This document shows, piece by piece, positions 17,347 through 25,390 of a stretch of 64,000 nt of DNA. How positions within the stretch are numbered: the stretch's first letter is position 1; the number at the start of each line of letters is the position of its first letter. The DNA is from Novosphingobium sp. (GTDB lineage Bacteria; Pseudomonadota; Alphaproteobacteria; Sphingomonadales; Sphingomonadaceae). The stretch is taken from contig JADJYM010000011.1 in the NCBI GenBank assembly GCA_016719755.1, forward strand, positions 62,001-126,000, read 5' to 3'. The notes beneath the pieces were generated by a model. It had not been told where the DNA came from. It ran no database searches and worked only from the letters and a program-made list of their open reading frames with translations. A program made the position numbers and the translations under genes.

Positions 17347-18288
17347 TCAGTTCCCGAAGCGGCCGTGCTTGCGGAAGCGCACCAGCCAGCGATCAAGGAA
17401 CAGCCCCAGCGGACGCGCGGACACCCCCAGCTCCTTCAGTCCCGGCAGGTTGTCCGAGGCGGCGTTGCCCGCTTTCAGCAGCTTCCACTGCTGCCCGCTG
17501 ATCGGCGCGCCCGGAAGCCAGCCGGTGAGCGCCACGAACAGGCCGGAGGCGCTGTCGGGCAGGTCCAGGAACAGTGGGCTGCGGTGCGCGCCCGCTGCGA
17601 TCATCCGGTTGAGCTGGGCCATGGTCAGGCGCTGCGGCCCCGCAATTTCAAAGGTCTTGCCGCCGTGTGCCGCAGGATCGGCCAGGGCATTGGCAATCGC
17701 CAGCGCGACATCGTCGACGAATACCGGCTGAAGCTCGGCCTGCGGCGCGAACACCGGCATAACCGGAAAGCGCGCGATCAGCCCGGCAAAGCGGTTGATG
17801 AACATGTCGTCCGGCCCGAACAGCACCGAAGGGCGCAGCACCGTTGCCGCGGGGAAGGCCGCCAGCACTGCCGCCTCACCCGCCGCCTTGGCCCGCGCAT
17901 AGGCGGTCTCGCCGCCCGCATCGGCGCCGATCGCAGAAACGTGGACCATGGCCTTGGCCCCGGCGGCCTGGGCGGCCCGCGCGACCGCACCGGCCCCGCT
18001 GCCCATCACCGCGTCGAGATTGCCCGCGAAGGTGCCGGCCAGGTTGACCACGCCATCCGCCCCGGCGAGCAGCGATGCAAGCTCGTCGGCCTTGCGGACA
18101 TCGCCGCGCAGCAATTGCACCTGGCCAAGGTTGCCCAGCGGCTTGACCGCGCTCGCGCGTTCGACATTGCGGCTGATCAGCCGCAGCCGCGCCCCGCGCT
18201 TCAGCAGTTCCTGCGCCAGATGACGGCCGATGAATCCGCTGCCGCCGACCACCGCCACCAACTTGCCGTGAAGAGAATTGCGCGCCAT
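17347..18288 (-). CDS. Complex I NDUFA9-like NAD(P)-binding protein (atypical SDR)
   Basis: A 313-residue extended/atypical short-chain dehydrogenase. The Rossmann motif is VVGGSGFIGRHLAQELL near the N-terminus, followed by GDVRKADELASLLAGADGVVNLAG and the SAIGAD...YARAKAAGE region with a YxxxK-like signature. The C-terminus is a single helical domain. It resembles NDUFA9-type proteins, accessory subunits associated with complex I or quinone-related functions in alphaproteobacteria. I set the ATG at 18288, where the fold begins. No partner gene is adjacent. Confidence 0.8.
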   Translation of the reverse strand: MARNSLHGKLVAVVGGSGFIGRHLAQELLKRGARLRLISRNVERASAVKPLGNLGQVQLLRGDVRKADELASLLAGADGVVNLAGTFAGNLDAVMGSGAGAVARAAQAAGAKAMVHVSAIGADAGGETAYARAKAAGEAAVLAAFPAATVLRPSVLFGPDDMFINRFAGLIARFPVMPVFAPQAELQPVFVDDVALAIANALADPAAHGGKTFEIAGPQRLTMAQLNRMIAAGAHRSPLFLDLPDSASGLFVALTGWLPGAPISGQQWKLLKAGNAASDNLPGLKELGVSARPLGLFLDRWLVRFRKHGRFGN

Positions 18289-18411
18289 CGCCTGCGATCC
18301 CGTCCTGTCAGGTGCCCGAAAAGAGCTTCGCCCTTGGCACACCGGCAAGCCCCAAGGCAACCGCGCAAGGCGCGCCCACGCAACAAACTTCACCTTTGGC
18401 CAATCCGGGCG

Positions 18412-18440
18412 TTGACAACCCCGCATACCCCCCGCTAGAG
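18412..18440 (+). promoter_or_regulatory. Sigma-70 promoter of tRNA-Leu(CAG)
   Basis: A perfect -35 TTGACA is followed 17 bp later by CTAGAG, 44 bp before the tRNA. The strong -35 with a weak, GC-tolerant -10 is usual for stable RNA promoters in this group. Confidence 0.5.
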
Positions 18441-18483
18441 GCGCCCTCCTACCCGGCAGCGGCGCCTTGGCCACTGCCTCCGT

Positions 18484-18570
18484 GCCCAGATGGCGGAATT
18501 GGTAGACGCACCGTCTTCAGGTGGCGGCGCTGGTAACGGCGTGGAGGTTCGAGTCCTCTTCTGGGCACCA
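18484..18570 (+). tRNA. tRNA-Leu (anticodon CAG)
   Basis: A class II tRNA. The acceptor stem is GCCCAGA/TCTGGGC, the D-arm contains GGTAGACGC, the anticodon stem CCGTC/GGCGG encloses TTCAGGT (anticodon CAG), there is a long variable arm, the T-arm contains GTTCGAGTC, and the CCA is encoded. Confidence 0.95.
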
Positions 18571-18909
18571 TTGCTTCCTCAACTTGACGAGCGGCGGCGC
18601 GGCGCTGGGGTTGCGTCGTGTGGCGGGATTCGCGGCCGTGCGGGGCTGTGCGCCAGGCGGTGCAGGGGACTTGCAGGCTGGAGGGCGGATGGCCTGGCGC
18701 GATGCCTGCCGGGCGGGAGATGGCCTTGGTGCGGCCTTGACGTAGCGGCAAGTGCAAGCGCTTAACTTTGCGGCACTGTGGCAGATTGGCTACGGCCCGG
18801 GGAACTTCCAACCGCGCGATTAAAACCGGTTGTCAATCCCGGCGCGTGGTGTTCTATTCATTTGGCAACCGCCCGGAAAAGGGACGGGCAAATGAAGGAG
18901 AGTGGGCTA
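18571..18909 (+). promoter_or_regulatory. Gene-free leader of the TonB receptor with a candidate promoter
   Basis: These 339 bp hold no convincing gene. A sigma-70-like promoter is visible at 18830-18858: TTGTCA, 17 bp, TCTATT. A good SD (AAGGAGAG, 18895-18902) precedes the receptor ATG at 18910. I see no clear Fur box or riboswitch. Confidence 0.45.
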
Positions 18910-21900
18910 ATGAGGGGCAAGCTGACCCTGCTGGCCGGCGTATGTGCCGGCGCAATCGCACTTCCTGCCTATGCGCAGGATGCATCCGAACGGGATGACA
19001 CGGAAATCATCGTTACCGCGCAGCGCTCCAACCAGCGCCTGCAGGACGTGCCGATCGCTGTCAGCGCGTTCAATACCGAAGCGCTTGAAAAGCAGCAGAT
19101 CAAGAACACGTCGGACCTGCAGCTGTCGCTGCCCAACGTCACGTTCACCAAGACCAACTTCACCAGCGCCAGCTTTACCATCCGCGGCATCGGCGACCTG
19201 TGCGTCGGCGTGACCTGCGACAGCGCCACCGCGATCCACATGAACGACGCCCCGCTGGCCGGTACGCGCCTGTTCGAAGGCGAGTTCTACGACCTTGCCC
19301 AGATCGAAGTGCTGCGCGGGCCGCAGGGCACCCTGTTCGGCCGCAACGCGACCTCGGGCGTGGTCAACTTCCGCACCGCGCGGCCTGACCTGTCCGGCAT
19401 CGGCGCGAACGTGGAGGCCGAATACGGCAACTACAACAGCATCAAGCTGAAGGGCATGGTCAACCTGCCGATCAGCGAGAACATCGGTGTGCGCGTTGCG
19501 GGCTTCTACCTGAACCGCGATGGCTACACGACCAACATCTACGACGGCAAGAAGCTGGACGACCGTGACATGTACGGCATCCGCGGATCGCTGCGCTTCG
19601 AGCCGGGGCCGGGCACCACGATCGACATCATGGCGCAGTACTTCCATGAGCGTGACAGCCGCATGCGCATCCAGAAGCAGATGTGCCAGCGCGACCCGAC
19701 CGGCGTGCTGGGCTGCCTTAACGGTGACCGCAAGTTCGAGGTGACCAACTCGAACACCTCGTTCGTCGGCGTGCTCACCTCGAAGGAATTCTTCACCGCC
19801 CAGGGTGTGCCTGCCAGCTTCGCGCTGGGCAGCCTTTACGGTGCGGGGCATACCCCGGCCAATCCGGTTTACGGGACCGATCCCTATGCCTGGTCCGGTG
19901 CCAGCAATCCTGCGGACTTCCGTACGGTCAACACCGATCATACGCCTGAATACTACACCCAGGAATGGATTGTGCAGGGCTCGCTCAACCAGGATCTGGG
20001 CGGCGGCCTGAACCTGAAGCTCAGCGGCAACTACCAGAAGGTCGATCTGGATTCGAGCCAGGACTACAACCTGTCGGTCCAGAACCGCGCGCTGTTCGCA
20101 CCGGCGCTGAACACCCTGGCGTTCGCTGCCGCCAACGGCATCGGTCTGCCCGGATCGGCGGCCTACTTCGCCCCGGTCGCGGCGGCGCTGATCCCCAACG
20201 GTCCGAACGGCGTGCTCTGCACCTCGCTGCCGGAAGAAACCGGCACGGGCGCCTTTGGCGGGCACAAGCTGTGCTCCAGCACTCCGCAGGACTTTGACCG
20301 TTCGAACCACAACCACACCAACTGGTCGGCGGAAGCAATCCTGTCGTCGGATTGGGACGGGCCGTTCAACTTCCTGCTCGGCGGGATCTACGGCAAGCTC
20401 CACATGACCGAGGACAGCTATTACGTTGACTCGTTCGGGATCGACTACTTCGCCGGCGTGTTCGGGTCGTTCCAGGGCATTGGCAGCTTCAATTCGACGA
20501 CGGGCACCTACGCCCTGCCGCCGGCCTACCTGGCCACCCCGACCTTCCGCAACAATTCGGATGATCTGGTCGTCACGACCTACGGTCTGTTCGGCGAAGC
20601 CTATTACAAGTTCAACGATCAGCTGAAGCTGACGGTGGGTCTGCGCTACAACAACGACAAGAAGGAAATTACCGCCCGCACCACGCTGGCGAGCTTCCTG
20701 GCGCCTTACAATTCGACCAACGCCTATGCCTCGCCGTTCATCGCGGCTTTTGACGCCGATGCGGGCACGGCCGGCAACCAATTGTTCCAGGTGCGTACCG
20801 CGAAGTTTTCCGAATGGACCGGTCGTGCGGTGATCGATTACCAGGTCACTCCGGACAACCTGCTCTACTTCTCGTACTCGCGCGGGTACAAGTCGGGCGG
20901 CATCAACCCGCCGCTTTCGCCGGTGTTCTCGGTTCCGGAAGCCTTTGAGCCGGAATTCGTCAATGCCTTCGAAATCGGTTCGAAGAACCAGTTCGGCAAC
21001 CTGACCCTGAACCTCACCGGGTTCTACTATGACTACAAGGGTCTGCAGCTGTCGCGCATCGTTGCCCGTACCTCGGTCAACGACAACGTGAACGCCACGA
21101 TCTATGGTCTCGAAGCCGAAGCCGTGCTGCGTCCGACCCCGGAACTGACCATCAACCTGACCGGCAGCTATCTCAATGCCAAGGTTTCGGGCGACAAGTT
21201 CCTGGCCAACCCGCGTGACTTCGGTGCAGGCCGTGCCGATGCCGTGATCATCAAGGACATCACCAACGGTGCGAACTGCGCGGTTGGTTCCAACAGCAAC
21301 AACGTGGCGGGCGTGAACAGCTTCGTGGGCAAGACCAACGCGCTGATCAACGCCGGGATCGTTCCGGGGCTGAAGCCCGGCGCCAACCTGCAGACCACCA
21401 CCTATGCCTTCCCGGCCGGTGGCGGGCTCGCCTCGACTGGCGCCTTCGGTGTCTGCGGTGCGCTGACTGCGGCGGCGGCTGGTTCGTTCAACGTCTCGGC
21501 GCTGGGCGCCCTGGCGATCGATCCGGCGGCGCTGGGCGGCGTAACGGTCTATTCGTCGGGCATTGCCACCAACATCAAGGGCAACAAGCTGCCTGGCGCG
21601 CCGGACTACAAGTTCTCGGCGGGCGTGCAGTACGCGGCCCCGATTGGCGAAATGACCCTGACCCCGCGTGCGGACTTCATCTACACCGGCAAGTCTTCGG
21701 GCAACATCTTCGGCGGAGTGGTCAACGAAGTGCCCAGCTTCACCCAGGTCAATGCCCAGCTCCAGCTGGACGGCCCGGACAAGAAGTGGTTTGCCCGCGT
21801 GTGGGTGCAGAACCTGTTCGACAAGGACTCGATCACCGGCCTTTACGTGACCGACCAGTCCTCGGGTAACTACACCAACGTCTTCACTCTCGAACCGCGC

Positions 21901-21933
21901 CGCTTCGGCCTGACCGCGGGCGTGAAGTTCTAA
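18910..21933 (+). CDS. TonB-dependent outer-membrane receptor
   Basis: A 1007-residue outer-membrane receptor. A signal peptide (MRGKLTLLAGVCAGAIALPAYAQ) is followed by a TonB-box-like stretch DDTEIIVTAQ and the plug domain (LQDVPIAVSAFN, QIEVLRGPQGTLFGRNATSG). The rest is a 22-strand-type barrel ending in the aromatic C-terminus TAGVKF. Such receptors import siderophores, vitamins, sugars or other large substrates with TonB energy; the ligand is not readable. The plug has an odd cysteine pair (DLCVGVTCDS). It stands alone between its own promoter and a strong terminator. Confidence 0.93.
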   Translation: MRGKLTLLAGVCAGAIALPAYAQDASERDDTEIIVTAQRSNQRLQDVPIAVSAFNTEALEKQQIKNTSDLQLSLPNVTFTKTNFTSASFTIRGIGDLCVGVTCDSATAIHMNDAPLAGTRLFEGEFYDLAQIEVLRGPQGTLFGRNATSGVVNFRTARPDLSGIGANVEAEYGNYNSIKLKGMVNLPISENIGVRVAGFYLNRDGYTTNIYDGKKLDDRDMYGIRGSLRFEPGPGTTIDIMAQYFHERDSRMRIQKQMCQRDPTGVLGCLNGDRKFEVTNSNTSFVGVLTSKEFFTAQGVPASFALGSLYGAGHTPANPVYGTDPYAWSGASNPADFRTVNTDHTPEYYTQEWIVQGSLNQDLGGGLNLKLSGNYQKVDLDSSQDYNLSVQNRALFAPALNTLAFAAANGIGLPGSAAYFAPVAAALIPNGPNGVLCTSLPEETGTGAFGGHKLCSSTPQDFDRSNHNHTNWSAEAILSSDWDGPFNFLLGGIYGKLHMTEDSYYVDSFGIDYFAGVFGSFQGIGSFNSTTGTYALPPAYLATPTFRNNSDDLVVTTYGLFGEAYYKFNDQLKLTVGLRYNNDKKEITARTTLASFLAPYNSTNAYASPFIAAFDADAGTAGNQLFQVRTAKFSEWTGRAVIDYQVTPDNLLYFSYSRGYKSGGINPPLSPVFSVPEAFEPEFVNAFEIGSKNQFGNLTLNLTGFYYDYKGLQLSRIVARTSVNDNVNATIYGLEAEAVLRPTPELTINLTGSYLNAKVSGDKFLANPRDFGAGRADAVIIKDITNGANCAVGSNSNNVAGVNSFVGKTNALINAGIVPGLKPGANLQTTTYAFPAGGGLASTGAFGVCGALTAAAAGSFNVSALGALAIDPAALGGVTVYSSGIATNIKGNKLPGAPDYKFSAGVQYAAPIGEMTLTPRADFIYTGKSSGNIFGGVVNEVPSFTQVNAQLQLDGPDKKWFARVWVQNLFDKDSITGLYVTDQSSGNYTNVFTLEPRRFGLTAGVKF

Positions 21934-21964
21934 GTTCAAGCAATCCTGGGAGGGATGCTTAGCG

Positions 21965-21994
21965 GGAGGCTCCGGACTTCGGTCCGGGGCCTCC
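21965..21994 (+). terminator. Rho-independent-type terminator of the TonB receptor
   Basis: A 13-bp stem (GGAGGCTCCGGAC with GTCCGGGGCCTCC, one T-G wobble) around a short TTCG-containing loop, followed by a weak T-rich tail (TTGCTTTG). It lies 31 bp after the receptor stop. Confidence 0.75.
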
Positions 21995-22120
21995 TTGCTT
22001 TGGGGCTGCCAGTCGCTTGTAGGCAGCGCGCGGCGCGGCGGCGCGCCAACCTGTCCCGCTCAGGCACGGCTTTGCCGCAACCGCGTTGACGCGGTGCGCG
22101 GCGGCGGACATCGTGCGGCG

Positions 22121-22567
22121 ATGGATTTCGCCTCTCCCGCTGCCGGCTGGCATCAGCGCCTGTCCGACCTGTCGCTTGCCTGTGCCGGTGCCGCCGGGGG
22201 AGAGGCGGGGTGTCTGCTGCGCGCGGCGCACCGCCTGCTTGGCGAAGCGCCCGCGCCCTGGGCGCGGCTGTTTGCGGGCCTGCCGCCGCGCGAGGATTTC
22301 GATGCCCTGATCGCCGCCGGGGGCGAGGCGGCGGCGGCGCTCGCGCTGGTCGAGGGGCGGGGCAGCTACATGATCTCGTACGGGCCGGGCGGACAGCATC
22401 TGGCGACCGTGGTGTTCGAAGGCCGCAGCGCAGAGGCCAGCGCCCATGGGGCGAACCTGGCCCTTGCGGTGCTTGGTGCCCTGGCCGCCAGTCTGGCGGC
22501 GGCGGCAATCGCGCCTGCCTCGCACGTTGAAGGGCTGGCGGGACAGCCAGCGGTGCGCCTCAATTGA
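22121..22567 (+). CDS. Hypothetical protein
   Basis: A 148-residue protein starting MDFASPAAGWHQRLSDLSLA. It is rich in Ala and Leu, with a short central stretch (GRGSYMISYGPGGQHLATVVFEG) that looks like a beta-hairpin, flanked by helices. The C-terminal helix (LALAVLGALAASLAAAAIAPA) is hydrophobic but probably not a classical membrane anchor. It lies between the receptor terminator and the flagellar regulator. I do not recognise a family; coding looks real from codon bias and the stable frame. Confidence 0.5.
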   Translation: MDFASPAAGWHQRLSDLSLACAGAAGGEAGCLLRAAHRLLGEAPAPWARLFAGLPPREDFDALIAAGGEAAAALALVEGRGSYMISYGPGGQHLATVVFEGRSAEASAHGANLALAVLGALAASLAAAAIAPASHVEGLAGQPAVRLN

Positions 22568-22587
22568 CCGCGCCTGCCTGAAACGGT

Positions 22588-22617
22588 GCTGCCCCGGACC
22601 GGAAGGGCCGGGGCAGC
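22588..22617. terminator. GC hairpin between convergent genes
   Basis: A perfect 10-bp stem GCTGCCCCGG/CCGGGGCAGC around a 10-nt loop, 20 bp after the hypothetical gene and beyond the 3' end of the convergent regulator gene. There is no U-tract on either side, so it may terminate weakly in both directions. Confidence 0.5.
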
Positions 22618-22779
22618 AGGTAGTTCGGGACTGACGACGGGTGAGGGGACTGTCTCCTTCCAGGTTCGCGGGTGCCGCTTGCGGGCACGCCACCTTTCTG
22701 GCCCGGACGTGGTAAATTCAGCCCTTGCGGGGGCATAGGTAGTTATCCCGGTTCCAGTTGGTGCCCTGCGGGGGCCGGT

Positions 22780-23382
22780 TCAACTGACCAGCGAAGCCTC
22801 GATCGCGATGCGGATCGCCTCGGACGTGTGGTTGGCCCCCATCTTGTTGAGCATGTTGGCGCGGTGGATTTCCACCGTGCGCGGGCTGATTGCCAGCCGT
22901 TCGCCGATCAGGCGGTTGGACAGCCCATCGGCCACGCCGGCCAGCACTTCGCGCTCGCGCTTGGTCAGGCGCCGCACCCGGCTGCGCGCCATCGCCTCGC
23001 GCACGCGGACATTGCCCATCGCGTCCTTGCTTTCCTCGGCAACGGCAAGCGCCTGGCGGATCACAGCTTCGTCGAATGGCCAGTCAAGATAGTCGACCGC
23101 CCCGGACAAAACCGCCTGGACCACCTGGTTGGTGCCCGGTGACGTGGAGAATGCGACCAGCGGCAGCCAGCGCCCCGCATCGGTCATCAGCTCGATCGCG
23201 CGGGCAATCACCTCTCCGTCGTCATGGACCAGCAGCATCCCCTCGCGCGGCCAGCGATGGGCAAGCTCTGACAGGTCCTCGAACGGTTCGACGTGGATCG
23301 CCGTTCCCGCAAGGCAGTGGGAAATCGCCGCGCGGCGGCGGAAGTCGCTGTCGATCAGAATGATGGTCTGGCGCTGCTGCAT
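22780..23382 (-). CDS. FixJ/NarL-type response regulator with atypical receiver
   Basis: A 200-residue two-domain regulator at the edge of the flagellar island. The N-terminal receiver-like domain has acidic D11/D13 (LIDSD) and D54 (LLVHDD) at FixJ-like positions, but the conserved KPF lysine is replaced by Trp (AVDYLDWPFDEA). The C-terminal LuxR/FixJ helix-turn-helix is complete (LTKREREVLAGVADGLSNRLI...ISPRTVEIHRANMLNKM). Its position suggests a role in flagellar control. The lost lysine suggests it does not switch by ordinary phosphorylation. No sensor kinase is adjacent. Confidence 0.85.
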   Translation of the reverse strand: MQQRQTIILIDSDFRRRAAISHCLAGTAIHVEPFEDLSELAHRWPREGMLLVHDDGEVIARAIELMTDAGRWLPLVAFSTSPGTNQVVQAVLSGAVDYLDWPFDEAVIRQALAVAEESKDAMGNVRVREAMARSRVRRLTKREREVLAGVADGLSNRLIGERLAISPRTVEIHRANMLNKMGANHTSEAIRIAIEASLVS

Positions 23383-23393
23383 CGTTGAAGCCC

Positions 23394-23534
23394 CTAGTCG
23401 TTAACGCCTAGGCCTAATGCCGTAAGGGCCGCCGATTGCGGCATGACGTCAGGTCCATTTTCGAGCGATTCCAGCCGGTTCGAGGCCGTCCGCAAGGCCT
23501 GGCGGCGCTTCGGCTTGGTCCGATTTCGATTCAT
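23394..23534 (-). CDS. 46-residue ORF coupled to fliS (unknown)
   Basis: The ATG at 23534 overlaps the fliS stop as ATGA, the coupling seen between most genes of this run. The product is 46 residues: a very basic N-terminal half (MNRNRTKPKRRQALRTASNR) and a hydrophobic C-terminal tail (SAALTALGLGVND). It occupies the place where fliT is often found, but shows no recognisable FliT similarity. It could be a small chaperone or regulatory peptide, or a chance ORF. It ends 11 bp before the regulator start, leaving little room for that gene's promoter. Confidence 0.4.
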   Translation of the reverse strand: MNRNRTKPKRRQALRTASNRLESLENGPDVMPQSAALTALGLGVND

Positions 23535-23911
23535 TGCCCGCCCGCGCCCTGCAGCATGGCGGCCGCAACATCGCTGCAATCGCGGCGGATCGCGGCAATC
23601 GTCGCGGCATTGAAGTCCAGCACGCTGTCGAGCACCGCCTTGCGCGCGCTTTCGTAGAACAGCCGCAGGGCGCCCGCGACTTCGCTGGTGCTGCTGATCC
23701 CCAGCTGCAGCGCGGTGATCGCGGACAGCGCGCGGGTCAGCGACTGGCTTTTCAGCCGGTTGTCGCCGGCCTGCGCGGCATAGAGCGCGGTGCCCAGCGA
23801 AGTGGTGAGCTGTTCGTAGCACAGCGCCACCAGCTGGCGGCTGTCGGCTCCGGCAACGCGGGCGTCGAAATCGACGCGGCGATAGGCTTCCTGGGGGTTG
23901 CGGGCGAGCAT
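23531..23911 (-). CDS. fliS: Flagellin export chaperone FliS
   Basis: A 126-residue helical protein. The start MLARNPQEAYRRVDFDARVAGADSRQLVALCYEQL matches the FliS N-terminus, where Tyr and the LVxxLYD-type segment bind the flagellin C-terminus. It keeps flagellin monomers soluble until export. It starts 1 bp after the fliD stop and ends overlapping the 46-residue ORF. No canonical flagellin gene is adjacent; fliC is 15 kb away. Confidence 0.88.
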   Translation of the reverse strand: MLARNPQEAYRRVDFDARVAGADSRQLVALCYEQLTTSLGTALYAAQAGDNRLKSQSLTRALSAITALQLGISSTSEVAGALRLFYESARKAVLDSVLDFNAATIAAIRRDCSDVAAAMLQGAGGQ

Positions 23912-23912
23912 G

Positions 23913-25334
23913 TCAGTTCCTTGGCGCGTTCCACGCGTCGATCTGGTTCTGGAGGAAGCTGAGCGTCGAGCGCGAGGCGCCGACCCGGCTGTCGGTCTGG
24001 GCGAAGCGCGCGGTAAGGTTGGCGCGCAGTTTTTCCTGCGCTTCGCTCAGCTTTGACTGATCTTCCGAAATTCGCGCCTTCTGGTTGGAATAGCGCGCCA
24101 CCGAACCACCGAGCGAGCCGGGATCGAGCGCCGAGGCGGCGGTTCGCGCGATCCGGTCAAGCGAGGCGTAGACCCCGTTCAGCCCGGTGGTGAACATTGC
24201 CGCGACCCCGCCCGGCGAAGCCTTGAGCGTGGCGGAAAGCCGCGCCGCATCAAGCCGGAACGTGCCATCGCGGTTGGTGGCAAGGCCAAGATCGGCCAGC
24301 GTCGCGGGTTGCCCTGCCGCCGCGCCCGGCATCACCGTGCTTCCGGCCAGCTGCGACATCGCCCGGCGCAGCGCGCGCGCCCCGCCATCGCGGGCAAGAT
24401 CGCCGGTTTTGGGATCAACCCCCTTGTTCAGTTCCGCCACCAGCTCGTTAAGCGCGGAGGTGAGGTCCTGCATGAAGGTTGTGGCGGCGGCGGTCGGTTC
24501 GCTGAAGCGGATCGTGGTCGGCGCGCCGGTGTTGGTGCCGGTCAGCGCCAGGCTGAGCCCGGGAACCACGTCGTTGATCTTGTTGGACGGGCTGGTCATG
24601 GCCAGTCCGTCGAGCTTGAATTCGGCGTTCTGCGCGCTGGCCTTCAGCCGGTCCGGCGCGGCGGCGGGTGTCCAGGCAAGGGCGGCCAGGCCCTCGTCGC
24701 CCGCAGTTTCGCTTGCCTCGAGGATGAAGCCGTTTGCTGCGCCCTCGCTGCCTTTCAGCATCAGGTGCGCGCCGTCCGCCCCTTGCGCGACATAGGCACT
24801 GACCCCGGCATTGGCGGCGTTGATCGCGGCGGCGACATCGGCCAGCGTCGCGCCGCTGGGAACCGCGATCGCCGCCGGGTTGTGCGCGGTATCCTCGGTG
24901 AAGGTGCTGCCCGAAATCGTCCCGAACCGCAGCGTCAGCGTGCCCGATCCGGTGGGGGACGTGCTTGCCGGATAGGCTGGCCCCGCCAGCGTCTGCGCGC
25001 CAGCCAGCCGGGTGACTTCCAGCGAATAGGACCCGCTGCCGCTCGCCACGCCGCGGCTGACGCTGGCAACCGCGCCGTTGGCGATGGTCGGCTGGGTGGA
25101 AACGTCGCCGCTGCGGACCCGGTCGCCGACCGAGCTCGCCAGCTGAAGGATCATCGACTTTAGGTTGGAGGCCGCCGAGATCTGCCGTTCCAGCGTGTCG
25201 GAACGGGTGGTCAGCCGGTCCTTGCGCGCCGCGAAGCTCGCTTCGGCCAGGCTGTTGGCAAGTCCCGCCATGTCGATCCCGCTGCCCCCGCCAAGGGCGC
25301 TGACAATGCTGCTGGTGGCGCTGGTCGTGGTCAT
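23913..25334 (-). CDS. fliD: Flagellar filament cap protein FliD (HAP2)
   Basis: A 473-residue filament cap. The N-terminal D0-type region (SSIVSALGGGSGIDMAGLANSLAEASFAARKDRL) and C-terminal helix (NQKARISEDQSKLSEAQEKL...QTDSRVGASRSTLSFLQNQIDAW) match FliD. The middle carries a flagellin-hook IN-like region. It caps the growing filament and helps flagellin fold. No Shine-Dalgarno is visible before the ATG. A sigma-28-type site ends only 8 bp upstream, so the mRNA may be leaderless. Confidence 0.92.
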   Translation of the reverse strand: MTTTSATSSIVSALGGGSGIDMAGLANSLAEASFAARKDRLTTRSDTLERQISAASNLKSMILQLASSVGDRVRSGDVSTQPTIANGAVASVSRGVASGSGSYSLEVTRLAGAQTLAGPAYPASTSPTGSGTLTLRFGTISGSTFTEDTAHNPAAIAVPSGATLADVAAAINAANAGVSAYVAQGADGAHLMLKGSEGAANGFILEASETAGDEGLAALAWTPAAAPDRLKASAQNAEFKLDGLAMTSPSNKINDVVPGLSLALTGTNTGAPTTIRFSEPTAAATTFMQDLTSALNELVAELNKGVDPKTGDLARDGGARALRRAMSQLAGSTVMPGAAAGQPATLADLGLATNRDGTFRLDAARLSATLKASPGGVAAMFTTGLNGVYASLDRIARTAASALDPGSLGGSVARYSNQKARISEDQSKLSEAQEKLRANLTARFAQTDSRVGASRSTLSFLQNQIDAWNAPRN

Positions 25335-25341
25335 GGATGGG

Positions 25342-25369
25342 AGAACGGCAGCCCGCGCGGGGACTTAAG
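25342..25369 (-). promoter_or_regulatory. Sigma-28 (FliA) type promoter of fliD-fliS
   Basis: The minus strand reads CTTAAGTCCC, then CTGCCGTTCT with the same 28-bp length and spacing as sites before fliC and flgM. The GCCG-type -10 is typical of FliA promoters. The predicted transcription start is at or next to the fliD ATG. Confidence 0.6.
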
Positions 25370-25390
25370 GATTTTCGCGCAGTTTTCCGT

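Noticed and set aside
18907-21939. A 1010-codon open frame antisense to the TonB receptor
   Set aside because: It mirrors the receptor codons, has no protein-like motifs, and is explained by high GC at third positions.
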